DNA of 64,000 nt from NCBI GenBank assembly GCA_037576215.1, contig JBANDB010000001.1:5704001-5768000 (forward strand), written 5' to 3'. Below, one piece after another: positions 46,677-57,817 of the stretch (positions within the stretch are counted from its first letter, which is position 1; every line of letters begins with the position of its first letter). The stretch is from Armillaria gallica (taxonomy: Eukaryota > Basidiomycota > Agaricomycetes > Agaricales > Physalacriaceae). The notes below the pieces were generated by a model. The model did not search any database. It saw only the letters and a program-made list of their open reading frames with translations, and was not told where the DNA came from. The position numbers were made by a program, and so were the translations under genes.

Positions 46677-49600
46677 TTAATAGCGCTTGTGAACTAATAC
46701 AAGCACTGGATGCAGCTGAAGGTGAGGAGACGTCTCTGGTGTCAACATCTCACCCAACTTCTGATAGAAACCATATTGGTAGATAACAGACACGAATGAT
46801 CCTGGATAGAGGTCGCTAGCCCCATTCTTGTACACAGGGTAACGGTTCGGAATATTGTCCAGGTGTTCGGAATCAAACACAAAACCGGTGTCCTTGTGGG
46901 CATTGTAAATAGGAACTGGGGCATGGTTTAGTACACAAAATGGATAATCACAGGAGGTACCTACTGCCATCTTCGAACAAGCGCACGTTGACTGGGACCG
47001 TCCATTCGTCTTCTTTTCCCTTGCCTTTAGTTGGAGACTCCACTAATGCATGATGTTGGAACAAATTCATTTGGGCACCAGACCCACCATGGGCAGCTCC
47101 TTTGTGCAGGGTAGCAAAGACAATAGAGGACCAGGAACAACCCTCAGTAGGAGGCAACAGTTGAAGAGTCAGCATGCGAGTATTATCTGGATGCTGATGA
47201 TGATTAAGGAGGTAGGACATGAATGACATGAAAAGCTGGAACTCAGCTTGAGGGACCTCCAGAGCCATCTGGCAGACGACGGTGACTGGGTATGATGTAC
47301 CTGCATTTTTGTGGAGCGGATCAACTAGATGGCTAACCTCGGACAGGAACCCAGTGAATATGAACACAACTGGATCATTCATCAAACAAGAAATAATGTG
47401 GTGGTCGGTTTCCAAGCTGGTGACACCAGGGCTGGATCCAGTAGGAAGATTCGTGGATAGCGCGAAGTCGCAGGGATTGCAATGGGAAGGGTTGATGATC
47501 TGATCAGTTTGAGTGAAGTTCAGAGCATCCAAATAGAACCTGAAGAAACCATGCATCGTAAATGCCATGCTAAAGATGATTGCAGGACTGTCTTACTTTC
47601 CAACCTGTTCAGAAGTATTATCCAGGACATCAGCGACACTACGGGCGATGTGCCTATACTTGCCCGCACCACCAAAAGGCAACAGGGCAATGTACCTAAA
47701 ATATATGAGCCAAAGGTCACTACCATTCGAGTCAGCACGCACTGTGCCCAAGAAAATTCAGCATGCACCTCCCCCAAAATTGGGTCAGGTGGATCGCTAA
47801 ATTCACTCCCGAACAAAGGCAGATCACCAGAAATAAGGGTGGGAATACCAAAATCAACACCTCTAGACCTAGAGATAGCGTGAATCAGAATTGGATTCAA
47901 GGACCGAAATGAGTGCTCACTTTTTGGACTGTTTGCCTTTGCCTTCTGGACTGAATTTATGGCAAATTACATAAGGACATTAGGACACAAAACAAACAAA
48001 GAACAAAGGGTAGCACGAACATTGTATCTGTTTCATCACCTTCATTGACACTTGCATACTTTGATTGACTGTGGGAAAGGGGTCTGATATAATATAAGGT
48101 GTCTGCGAGCTCATCGATTTGAAACCACTCACTTCTTGGGGGAAACCACACCGCCAGACTTAGATGAAGAGACTGGCTGCGATTCATCTTCGCTCACCAT
48201 GCTGCAATCATGGACACAACCTTTTGGAGGACTAGGGTCACTATCAGAATTGGTCTGTGAAACTTCCAGAGCTTGGGCCTTCAAAGGACTGACACTAATT
48301 CAATATTAGACAAACTGTAACATGCATACTGTATGTCTCACCTCTTGGCGACCGACTCCTCAAAGTCGTCGTCAGAATATTGAGTGACTCTGCCTCGTGA
48401 TTTTGTTGGACTGCTGGGGCTTTCAGGCTGGAGTTTCAAGGATCAAATAATAAGCAAATACCATTTAGTGTCGAACACGTCTTCATCATCATCAGCCTTT
48501 CGAGGGTTTCTATTCCGGGCCTTTGAAGGACTATCCAAACATCAATGTGGAAACTCCAATGATGAAACACCAATGACCTTGTAGCTTGACCAGCATCTTC
48601 TTCATGATCTTGAGCTTTTCTATAGCTTGAGTTGGAAGGACTATTCAGCAGATTAGAAAATCCAATTTATTGCACAAGATGATGTTACCTCTTAGATATG
48701 AGCTCATATTCATCATCAGTACTGATGATGACTACCTCCTTATGCCCCTCATTGCAAATTGTGCTAAAATGAACATTAGCATCCAGATTGCGAGCAAGCA
48801 CTTGATCATACCCTGAGTCTTTCTTCGAGTTCTTGCCTGGCTTGAATTTGGAACTATGCAATCAGCAGATCTATCTTGGCTCGAAGGAAATACAGCTACT
48901 TGACGTACACTATGGATTTTGCTGAATCAGGCTTCTTTTTAACTGATTTCACGTTTAAAACATCGTCTGGGGCAGCCCTAACACCGACAGTTCAGTCTAA
49001 ATATGGAGACAATGGCATTAACCAGTTATATGCACTCCTGTTTGATGACTAGCGAGGCGTCACCATCACGGGCACCACGTTGAGTGTTCTTGACTCGTGC
49101 TCAAGATGCGGTTGGTGTATCAAAGGTTGTGCTGTATGCTTCATCAGCAACACATTCGGAAGAATGACAAATTGCGGACTCACTCATCTTTGACATCATA
49201 CTTGGACCTGGGGAATGAAGCTCAGGATGCATCGCACAAAAAAGGATTCAGCTTACTTGGTGTCGGCACTCCAGGACAAAGCTGCCTCACCATCAGATCT
49301 AGACAAACGCTGGTTAAACCAGAATTACAGATATGGGTCTGTATGCACGAAACAGTATCAGACTCTTGATGACCTGTATTTCTTTTGCTCAGGGTTAGAG
49401 GGGAAGAAGCCAAGCCGAATGCTCAAGACCTACCCCTTTCTTTGAGTCTGGGAACGAGAGACCCTAGGAGTTGCTTCTTCCTCTGGTTTATCCTGATTAG
49501 GTACAGGCTGATCTTCCAGTTCAGACTCAGAAGGCGAATCCCTACAAAATGATACCCATGGTACGAAGGTGAGAAGCGAAAAAGTAAAGGAAGATGTTAG

Positions 49601-50433
49601 TCACTGACTCTGAGGCATCGGCAACTTGGACAGACTGTTTGATAGTTTTACCCTTACCAATCTTGAAGGTGACATCAGGACTGGACACATATCAGCAATA
49701 ATACAGGAAAACGCATGTTATTGAAGCTGGACATACTTGTACTCAATGCGTACAGTCGGTTTCTTGGACTGACTACTGAGGAATCATTAAACTGATATTT
49801 AGAAAAGTTCGAGGTCAAATTACCTGGCCATTTTATTCCTGGTTGGAGAGGCTGATAGTCCAGCCTCTTCTTCGTCAGAAGATAAGTTGTTCACCTGAGC
49901 AGCTTCCTTGGCACATCTGGATGGGTTGCGACTGACAAACTGAGCAATGATATCACTAGACTTGAAAGAAACCCTTATGTGCGCTTGCCAGTAACAATGT
50001 CTTCCAACACCGAATTGCCCTGAGTGCTACATTTCAATGGCAACCTTGTCGAACTACGCTTGGTCACACTGTTTGACTGATTACCCCGAACCTTCTTAGC
50101 TTGAGGCTTAGATGCGGGAGAGTCGTTAGATGGACTGGATGAATATCTTGGAGCTCTATGTTCTGTATTAGATCGAAGTACTCGCATTGGAAAGTTACCT
50201 TACCTCTTCTTGCCATGTCTGGGTGTCATTATCTCCTCAACAGGCGGCAGATCAGAATCAGAGTCCACAGTGGCTGCTGACTTGTATCTGCAGCGAACAT
50301 CAGTACCCATAATAAAATTCAAAAAAATGGGATACCACAAACCATTTTGACATGATGGGTTGATTCGAACTGGGGGAAAATGCGACAGGAGGACCAGAGA
50401 ACTAGATTGGCTCATATATATCCTGCCTGCCAA
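46677..50433 (-). CDS. Hypothetical protein with a long disordered N-terminus and conserved-looking C-terminus, many small exons
   Basis: From 50433 (MAGRIYMSQSSSLVLLSHFP...) a chain of short exons, each 40-200 bp with ~50 bp introns, encodes Ser/Lys/Asp-rich, probably disordered sequence. Examples are SAATVDSDSDLPPVEEIMTP, SSPSNDSPASKPQAKKVRGN, NNLSSDEEEAGLSASPTRNK and EVVIISTDDEYELIS. The 3' part (about 47900-46677) is globular-looking: DLWLIYFRYIALLPFGGAG, FYLDALNFTQTDQIINPSHC, NDPVVFIFTGFLSEV, then SSIVFATLHKGAAHGG and a last exon VPIYNAHKDTGFVFDSEHLD. No known domain. Basic patches between acidic/Ser tracts would suit a nuclear protein. It may be two genes; the junction near 47950 (TGA/intron) is unresolved. 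Confidence 0.45.
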
Positions 50434-50885
50434 CTCAGGTGACTTAGGAACAGATGAGCGGTGTCAAGTATTTCCATCTGGCATCGCATTCATAGTTAGA
50501 ATTTCAAACAACCAACTGTTGACTGGGAAGCTATACTGAATATAAACCCTGACTCACGAGCCTGCCATACCCTTTTCTACTGTGGAGGAAGCAACCGACT
50601 ATAGCTGAGATACCAGCTGAGCGAATCTAAAGAGCAGAACTAACAGTGACCAGAATATGTCACGTGGTCAGGGCCCGTCGCTAACCGCCAGACGTGGGAC
50701 CAAATACCGGTATTTCTTAGGCCCATACATAATTCATTTCGTCTATTGTTTTGAGCAATAATAGTGCCATTCCTTGGCAAAACTGTCATATTGTCATCAT
50801 CGAAGGCTGTATATTGATTCTAGGCCAGGTGCCTACCTTGGTTCCTTTTTTAAATAATAGCCAGAACATGGTTATACTTTGACGA

Positions 50886-52081
50886 AGATGGAAACTTTCT
50901 ACGACAAGGTCAAGGCAGGTAAGCACATTCTACTCATATATGAGTATGCACAAGTTAACAGTCAATTAATGCCAGCTGAATTGATTGAAACTCTGGCGAA
51001 AGAGAGACAGAGTCAAAACCCCGATGCGTGCTATCTCTCCGAAGTCAATCTGGTGAGTGTCCAATGTGAAGATCCTGGAAGAAACTCACGGGTCTGTATC
51101 AGAACAAAGAATGATAAAAGCAGTTCGACTTCATCCAGTGACTCAGCCCAGTGGAATGGTGATTGGTATTCAAAAGCAGTAACAAAACAGTATCAGAGAC
51201 AGTTCTGGTCCTCCACAGCACCGTTTGTCGCCTCGACTTACCACCAGTGAAAGCTAGAGTGAGGTGTGTATTAAAAACGCGCCACCTTTATGGAACTAAA
51301 TAAGCCACAGCCCGAAGTGAGCCATGTATTTGTGACAGGGAATATCTATCACTGGATACGGTTCCCTGACATTTGGGCATGCGATTGAAGCTGTCTCTAG
51401 CATTTACGCTCTGTTCTCTTGTGATATCAGTGAAAGGAATATGGCCAACATCGAGTGTGTTGGAATGCATCAAGGCTTTCAATCTCCCAGCTCCTCAAAT
51501 CGCTACCTTATGAGACAGGATCAAGCAGACAATCTTGCTGAAGTTCTCATCCCACCTGCGATGGATCCACATTGACACTTGGAGGAAGCGGCTGGAGAGA
51601 AGTATGTGTACACTGACGATAATGAGATATTCTGCTACGAGCGGAAAATAATGGACTCTGGTGAAAGAGAGTGAGTCTTCTGGTCCACTTCAAAGCCTAT
51701 AATGATTACCGACCACTATAGATTTGTGGACATCTCGCCAAGCAAGATTCAAATTGGAGACATTGTCGAAGTCCATATGACATTCATGGCTGTTCCAGTG
51801 AAAGATGGAAAGAAGAAGGTCATTTCAACATTGAGATCTATCACTTTACTGGACGGTAACCTAACCGAGGTGAGATTCTACATCAGCAATGTCAGATGAA
51901 GTCTGATTGTAATATTGAAGATGGCGATTGCAGCAAAAACCAATCTCAGGCTACAAGCTACTACGGTGCCTAGGAAGCGGGGTGTTCATGACAGTGAGAT
52001 GATGAATGATACTAGGCACAAGTTCAGTCACATGAAGATTCACGAAGGGGAGGAGATGGATTCTACTACTTTGAAGGTTTA
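50886..52081 (+). CDS. Basidiomycete family protein (FVDISPSKIQIGDIVEV motif)
   Basis: Plus-strand exons from METFYDKVKAGKHILLIYEY (50886) through a Ser-rich linker. Further exons follow: DNLAEVLIPPAMDPHWHL (about 51530), EKYVYTDDNEIFCYERK, FVDISPSKIQIGDIVEVHMT (51722), KKVISTLRSITLLDGNLTE, and a C-terminal exon with KRGVHDSEMMNDTRHKF ending at 52081. The GDIVEV...LRSITLLDG segment is typical of an expanded agaricomycete family of unknown function, often found in many copies and near transposons. Exon borders in 51250-51530 are not resolved and may contain a break. Confidence 0.5.
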
Positions 52082-52195
52082 ATTACATGGCCCAAACTTG
52101 AATGAAAATTATATCTCTGTCTATCTGTCTTGACCACAGCAGTCAAACGTTCCATGTATTCTTCATGAGTCCTAAATGCAAATTTTGGTGAGTAA

Positions 52196-53209
52196 TCAAT
52201 TCAAAATGAAAGACAGCTGGATGCACCAGGGTGGAGTGTTGAGCCAAGGTCGGCAACGACAATGGATAGCTTTGCAATAAGTGATGAACTCTGACCAAAA
52301 TGGTCTTAGTAGAGCGTCCACGTATACCTGGGATGGACTGTCACCCTCCATCGAACGCAGGTTTAAGGACCAAGAATGGATGGTCAACTGCAGGTAGTCA
52401 TCAGCAGTTCCATCCTGGAACTCGAATTGATAACATACGTCATCCCCCACATATCTTGACCCAAATATCTCATCTCCGACTGGTCCCACTTCTTGTAAGC
52501 AAGTGATGCTGTATTTGTTAAGGTGTTCCAATGAAGTTCGGGTACCTAAATTGAGTGACACCTTCAGTTCCATCACCAGGGTGGGATAAAGCACAATGCA
52601 GTGACAGGCAGTGATGATTGCCATGTCCACAGCTGTGTAGATTGATCAGAATCTGACGAATAGCTTATAAAGGCCTTACTGGAGGGCACGAACAAGACAA
52701 CAGCCATGGTGGAATGCAATGAAAGTACCAGAGTAATCTTCCTTCCACTACCAAAGTGAGTGAAGTTTTCATACAACTTTGCAATAGGCCTTGCATGATT
52801 ACAGGCTGGCGAATCTAAGAAGGGTTACAACTATCAACTAGAAGAAGATGAAATGCTCACCGGAGCCATCTGATACATATCCGTGCAAACATAAAAGCAC
52901 TGCAAAGCTCCCTCAGTACTCCAAAAGTACAGCAATATTCAGAACTGGCTTCGAAGAGGATGGGATTGTCCGGATAAATCGAAGAACCTCCAAGCCATAA
53001 AAGATGGCGCCACTACAGGACAACATTTGCCTCAAAACGGGCAGCGATTCTGGAGGGAACCAATCGTTGCAAAATGATGCGAAAGAGGGGAGGGCAGCCA
53101 TGGAAAGAGCCACGCAACAATTTCCGGTAGGAAATACTGTGCTACTCGAAAAGTCACATGACCAGTCGTGACTCAAATTTTGCAAGTCCTGTGGAGCAGA
53201 AATGGCCAT
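52196..53209 (-). CDS. Hypothetical gene
   Basis: Frames on the minus strand suggest exons: MAISAPQDLQNLSHDWSC... with DWFPPESLPVLRQMLSCSGA (53209-52913), HSTMAVVLFVPSSKAF (about 52700), and CLQEVGPVGDEIFGSRYVGD followed by DDYLQLTIHSWSLNLRSM (about 52360), with possible short introns between them. No domain recognised. It faces the plus-strand gene at 50886-52081 tail to tail. Confidence 0.35.
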
Positions 53210-53380
53210 AACAAAACAAAGCGCTTAGCTTGACAGTACCTGAGAGCTTCTGAAAAGTTGAACATCAGGATGAGTGTTATATAGACTGCTCAGAGGTATG
53301 TACCGGACAAATTGCACCAGACAATGATTGCCATCAGCAAGAAGGCCTATAAGGGCTATAGAAGAAGACATTATTCCTTA

Positions 53381-53395
53381 AATATATATATATAT
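53381..53395. repeat. (TA)n microsatellite
   Basis: Alternating TA tract of about 15 bp. Confidence 0.85.
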
Positions 53396-53474
53396 TTGTC
53401 GTCTCTCAAATGCAGAAACAGCAGAAGTGAATGGCGAGCGCACGGATAAGAGCCTGCAGAGCAAACATTTGTTT

Positions 53475-53640
53475 GACACTATTATTTACCAAGTGACACT
53501 GTTACTATAAAAGGAGCGTTGTTTGTCACTGTTGAATTCTAAGGTAACACTTAAAATGCAGGGTCCTGGGTCGAAATGTAGCATAAAAGAATGAATTCTC
53601 ATAAACTCGGACTTGTAATCTTTGAGCCAGTCAGTGCTAG
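53475..53640 (-). repeat. Dispersed repeat, inverted relative to the copy at 340-490
   Basis: The minus strand encodes a peptide with MRIHSFMLHFDPGPCILS and TLEFNSDKQ, matching the plus-strand peptide at 363-480. It retains a better open frame than the left copy. Confidence 0.5.
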
Positions 53641-54016
53641 GTGGTGGTGGCAGTGGTGTGAGCGATGATTTTGACTGTGAGATCTCGATCAATGACGCTG
53701 AGGCCTGATCAGTTTCAGGAACTCAGTAGTTGGTCGAGGTTGACATTAAGCCATTAAGCTCAGAAAAATTAAAGGTGTGTTCAACACATACAATGGTGTT
53801 GCTTAAAAATTAGATTACAGAGGAACAGGCAAGCTGAGAGGAAACAAAGCGGAGCAAAAAGGGCATCAAGGCTCTTAGCAGAAATGACGTACCTATGGTG
53901 CAAGGTGCTTAGGGCCCATTCATGTGCCTCTGGCTAAGATCAGCAGTTATGGAAATATTAACCAGAGTGGTCACAAATTGTCACAGTCACCAGGTAGTTT
54001 TGGATAATATCCAAAC

Positions 54017-54400
54017 CAAGGGGGTGGTGGGAATAAAATCCCGGACAGGGGAGGGGGGGGGAGGGGTCCTGACCTTAAACGTGATACCAAATTTCCTTAT
54101 GTAGCAGTATGAGAGAGCCTAATGAGGTATAGCGAGATAGTTCCATCTCAATACGATCTCTTGTGAGCTAATTAAAACATCCAACGCGCTTTATATACCT
54201 TTTCCGTGCTATAATGAGGCACAGCAACCTGGCCGGCACTTTTGGGTGACCATATTGCGCTGACATAGCATTACTAAGCCACCCATATATGGTCATATTA
54301 CTACTGTATATGGCAGGAGGGGGAGGGAGGGGAGGGTCTACCTGACCTTAAACGCAAAAATGTACGTCATGTGCGCAATTTTATTTCCGCCACCCCCTTG
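54017..54400. mobile_element. hAT-type MITE, 384 bp, 8 bp TSD
   Basis: Terminal inverted repeats CAAGGGGGTGGTGGGAATAA and, at the right end, TTATTTCCGCCACCCCCTTG. Perfect 8 bp duplication ATCCAAAC at 54009-54016 and 54401-54408. The 8 bp TSD and CARGG terminus fit the hAT superfamily. Inside each end lies a G-rich block followed by CCTGACCTTAAACG, in the same (not inverted) orientation at both ends. No coding capacity. A second copy begins at 63834. Confidence 0.92.
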
Positions 54401-54714
54401 ATCCAAACGATGTGGGATGTCGGTTGTCATTGTTCCCCCGCTTCACCAAAGGGCACCTTTCACCACCCCGCCTATGCCACTCATTGGCCGACATATCAGT
54501 CACAGCACTTGTCAGAAATGAGCTCATTTTACTCAACCATTAATTATAATGAATACATAGTCCACTTTTGCACCATTTTCCTGATAATGTCGTGCTCATC
54601 ACATATGATGAGCGGGAAGACAGTAGTGGTTGGCCAGAGTGAGCACAGCATCGGCACAGGGGTGGAGCATGACAACAGGACTCAAGGGGTTGGCGGACCG
54701 TTGTTCCGGCACAT

Positions 54715-55200
54715 CGGGTCGGTCGGTCGGTCGACCTCACGACACCTAAAAAATTTTTTGGACCTCACCTGCTCCAACTGAAAAACATAACCATTCAAGC
54801 ATTATGACATATTTCATAGCATATATTCAAGCTGTTTACTATCTTTCTAACAAGGGTTCACCAGAAATTTCAGTGAACAAGGACAGAACTTCAAGAAAGA
54901 AACATTTGCCAGTGTTGCCACTTGCCCTGGCATAGATCAAACATGGTCCACGGTGCTCCAGTGAGCAGTCTAAATCAAGAAAGATAATATAATGCATTAA
55001 AGTATCGTCAGGTCATGCCAAACCTGCAACTTACAAGCTCAAGAACAGGTTGACTCAGGGGTCTTGCAAGAATCAAAGGGTACGATGTCATCATATAGAT
55101 CATGTGATACATCTAACTTTGGGATATTATTCTCACAGGGGTCGGTCGGTCGAGCCAGTGAGGGCTAAAATATTTTTTGGACCCGATATCATGTATTTAA
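54715..55200. repeat. Direct repeat pair with GGTCGGTCGGTCG core
   Basis: About 54717-54768 (GGGTCGGTCGGTCGGTCGA, then TAAAAAATTTTTTGGACC) and 55137-55187 (GGGGTCGGTCGGTCGAGCC, then TAAAATATTTTTTGGACC) are direct repeats about 420 bp apart. They may be the ends of a small element or two insertions of the same MITE end. No TSD was found. Confidence 0.5.
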
Positions 55201-55514
55201 AATGCGCAAACCCCTTGACAGGACTATATGACTCCGAAGCCGACTTAAGCTGACCATTTAAGATTTTGGCAGTGGAAAGCCAGGAACTGAAGTCGGGGTT
55301 AGCCAATTTTTTTTTGCTCTTGCCAAACGCATTCTTTCGGTAAGACAAGACGATTGGCAAGAGGAATTTCAATAAAATTACCTGTAACGTGAGATACAGA
55401 ATGTCATCTGGGACCAATTTGGCCACAACAGATCAAGGGGCCGTAGCCTCTATGTATGATAATATCCGCCTTTCCCACTATGCTTCCTGCTATCTGACGT
55501 TGCATTTGGCAGTG

Positions 55515-55816
55515 ATGTGCCGGTCAGCGACTAGTCGCAAAGTCAGGGCCAAGTCGTTAGTCAACCAAAGGCAGGGCGATTTATGCCTCGACCTCTTCCC
55601 ATGGCCTTTGCATGACACCAAAGGCTCGGTACGAGACTCCAATTCTGGTCTCGGCCCCAGCGTCGTCATACCTCACGTTAAGAGGTGGTTTGATGTTCAA
55701 AAAGCGCCTCACTGCGTGAGAACATCAGACGCTTTGTAATACTTGGTCGTGCCCTGAAAGTCGGGGCAGAAAACGACTTAGCGACTAGTCAGCGACTAGT
55801 CACACGGGCACTACCG
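55515..55816. mobile_element. Candidate MITE with GCGACTAGTCGC inverted ends
   Basis: The left end has GTGCCGGTCAGCGACTAGTCGC, with the perfect palindrome GCGACTAGTCGC at 55527-55538. The right end has GCGACTAGTCAGCGACTAGT followed by CACACGGGCAC (55781-55811). Read on the other strand the right end is GTGCCCGTGTGACTAGTCGC. So the ends are inverted GTGCC...GACTAGTCGC. No TSD confirmed. Confidence 0.45.
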
Positions 55817-55900
55817 CGACTTTCCGCTTTGGGTCACTGCCCGTCCAACACTGGCATTTGGGGCTAAAATCGACCCAAATTTGGTCAGAAAATGTAAATG

Positions 55901-55921
55901 TAAATAAATAAATAAATAAAG
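55901..55921. repeat. (TAAA)n microsatellite
   Basis: Five TAAA units. Confidence 0.9.
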
Positions 55922-55924
55922 TTT

Positions 55925-56582
55925 CCACCTGCCGAATATTTTCTTTTGTCAAACCGGTTCGAATATTGCCGCATCTCGACTAATCACCGTGCCCAGTTAC
56001 TGAGGTGCATTACAAATGTATTTTTCATCAAATCTACTGCCAAATCTGGGTAAAACCGTGTGCAAGTTCTCAAAAAATTTCCCTCCGGGAATTTGGCCAC
56101 TGCACACCAGGGGAGGTGACTAGGTGCCTTGCATCATACTACCGAATACACCGAATACACAGCCACCAAAAAAGCTCAAGTTGCAAAGACCGAATCCTGT
56201 ATACACAGGACTCGGAATCCAGCCGCTGTGACTGACATCCGAAGTGACTAGGGTATGAATACCATATATAAAAATAGGCAAGCCCTGAGCGGCCTAGAGC
56301 CTAGAGGCCAAGATCTGTACACTGTTCGGAACTTCCCACATAAGTCTCTGAACCATTTACTCAAATAGGAATTAGTGTAGTATGCACTGTGATATCAGGA
56401 CGCACATCGCCTTGCGTCGTTACTGCAAGGTCCCTGGCCCTGAGTCATTTTTTTACCATCAAGAATCCGGTACAGGTTATGATTCATACATAAATACAAA
56501 GGATGCTGTACTTCACGAGGCGAAAATTATTGACAGTCTAGTAGATGCAAAGATGAGGTGAACTCATCTCTATCTCACAGCT
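55925..56582. other. No gene seen
   Basis: About 650 bp downstream of the membrane-protein gene with frames under 80 codons. Part of it may be the 3' UTR of that gene. Confidence 0.4.
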
Positions 56583-57817
56583 TCAAACTTGCTCGACTGA
56601 ATCAGATAGCACGAGCGCAGTTTCTCCTGTACTTCCCCGTATCATATCCTCCTCTCCCACGTCCGTGGCTGTCCCAATAGTGCTTCCTCGAGATCTCTGA
56701 AAGTGCAAAGAAGACTGAGTTTCCTGCGAAGACTCTTCGGGACTGCCTTGTCCCGAGGCGACGCGGAAAATGATTAAGGTCGGTGCAATACCCTAAGCAG
56801 TGCTTGTTAGACAAAAGACGATGTAAATTGAAGCAATAAGACGTACGGTGATAGGATAAACCAATGCCTCAGCATACATATATCCATCACCATCAAGAGG
56901 GTAGAGTATTATATAGACCAAGAAGGTTATAGAATACAGTGCGGCTGACTCCACCAGAATCTCGAGAACCCCATGGTAAGTCCGGATGCCGCCCATAATC
57001 CCACGATATCCTCTAGCAAGATAAACGATACGTGCGACAATAAGAGCGGTGCACAGAATGTTAGTTCCCAAAGTTGTAGCTACGGTGGACACACCCCAAT
57101 CTATACCAATATTGTTGAATTCAAACGATACCATGAACTGACGAACAACAGCACTGATTCCGCAGACTGTAAAAAAGTGATAAGTCCTTGGAGGACAACA
57201 TCGATAAAGCCGCGTGCCTGTCTCGCCTATGATGAAGAAAATTGGAAGGACTATTACCTTCCAATCGTGAGCCCACACAACCCAACAACGCCAGATCTAA
57301 AGGGCAACCATTAAGAGCAGTAATCCCCGTAGGGGTAAGGAACACGTACTATAGTGCAGTCAGCAATTATAAGGTTCAGAACTTTCGCCGTATCACCCAT
57401 GATCTCGCATAACAGAGAGTAATACATCATGTCGTATCGCGCCCGGGAAGATGTCGCGAAGACATAGACTCTGCTGAATTCCCACCACGAAGTGACTACA
57501 TAGATCATAGAAAAAATGTACAGAGCTGTAATTATACATCCCATGTATATTCGTGCCTTAGAGATCTTCTTAACAGCTTGAGGGGAAATATTCAGAACAG
57601 GTTGAAATAGCGAGTTGTTATTCATACCTAGTAGTCGCCATATTGATATTCCAAAAAGGCCGGTATAAAAACCTATTTCATTGTTAGTACGTGCTCAAAA
57701 ATGCTGTTTCAGTGCCCGACCGTGGGCGAAATATCCAAGGATTTGGGAATTCAAAGCGTCATCGAGCCAAGTCTGAATATAGATATCAGAATGTGCCTTC
57801 TCCGCGGGTGTTATCAT
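56583..57817 (-). CDS. Multi-pass membrane protein, intact six-exon gene, 325 aa
   Basis: Exons 57721-57817, 57628-57672, 57350-57576, 57218-57296, 56847-57166 and 56583-56792 join in frame (978 nt). The start MITPAEKAHSDIYIQTWLDD was chosen because the left duplicate has an ATG at the corresponding place. Hydrophobic segments suggest about seven membrane spans, for example IYMGCIITALYIFSMIYVVT, IIWRCWVVWAHDW followed by VIVLPIFFIIG, TNILCTALIVARIVY, and SITFLVYIILYPL. The cytosolic-like tail after GIAPTLIIFRVASGQ is polar. The W-R-C-W-V-V-W and APTLII-R motifs mark an expanded agaricomycete membrane family of unknown function. Introns are 48-54 bp. Intron 4 (57167-57217) has a GC donor (GCACGC); the left pseudogene copy has GT there. 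Function is not known. Confidence 0.82.
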
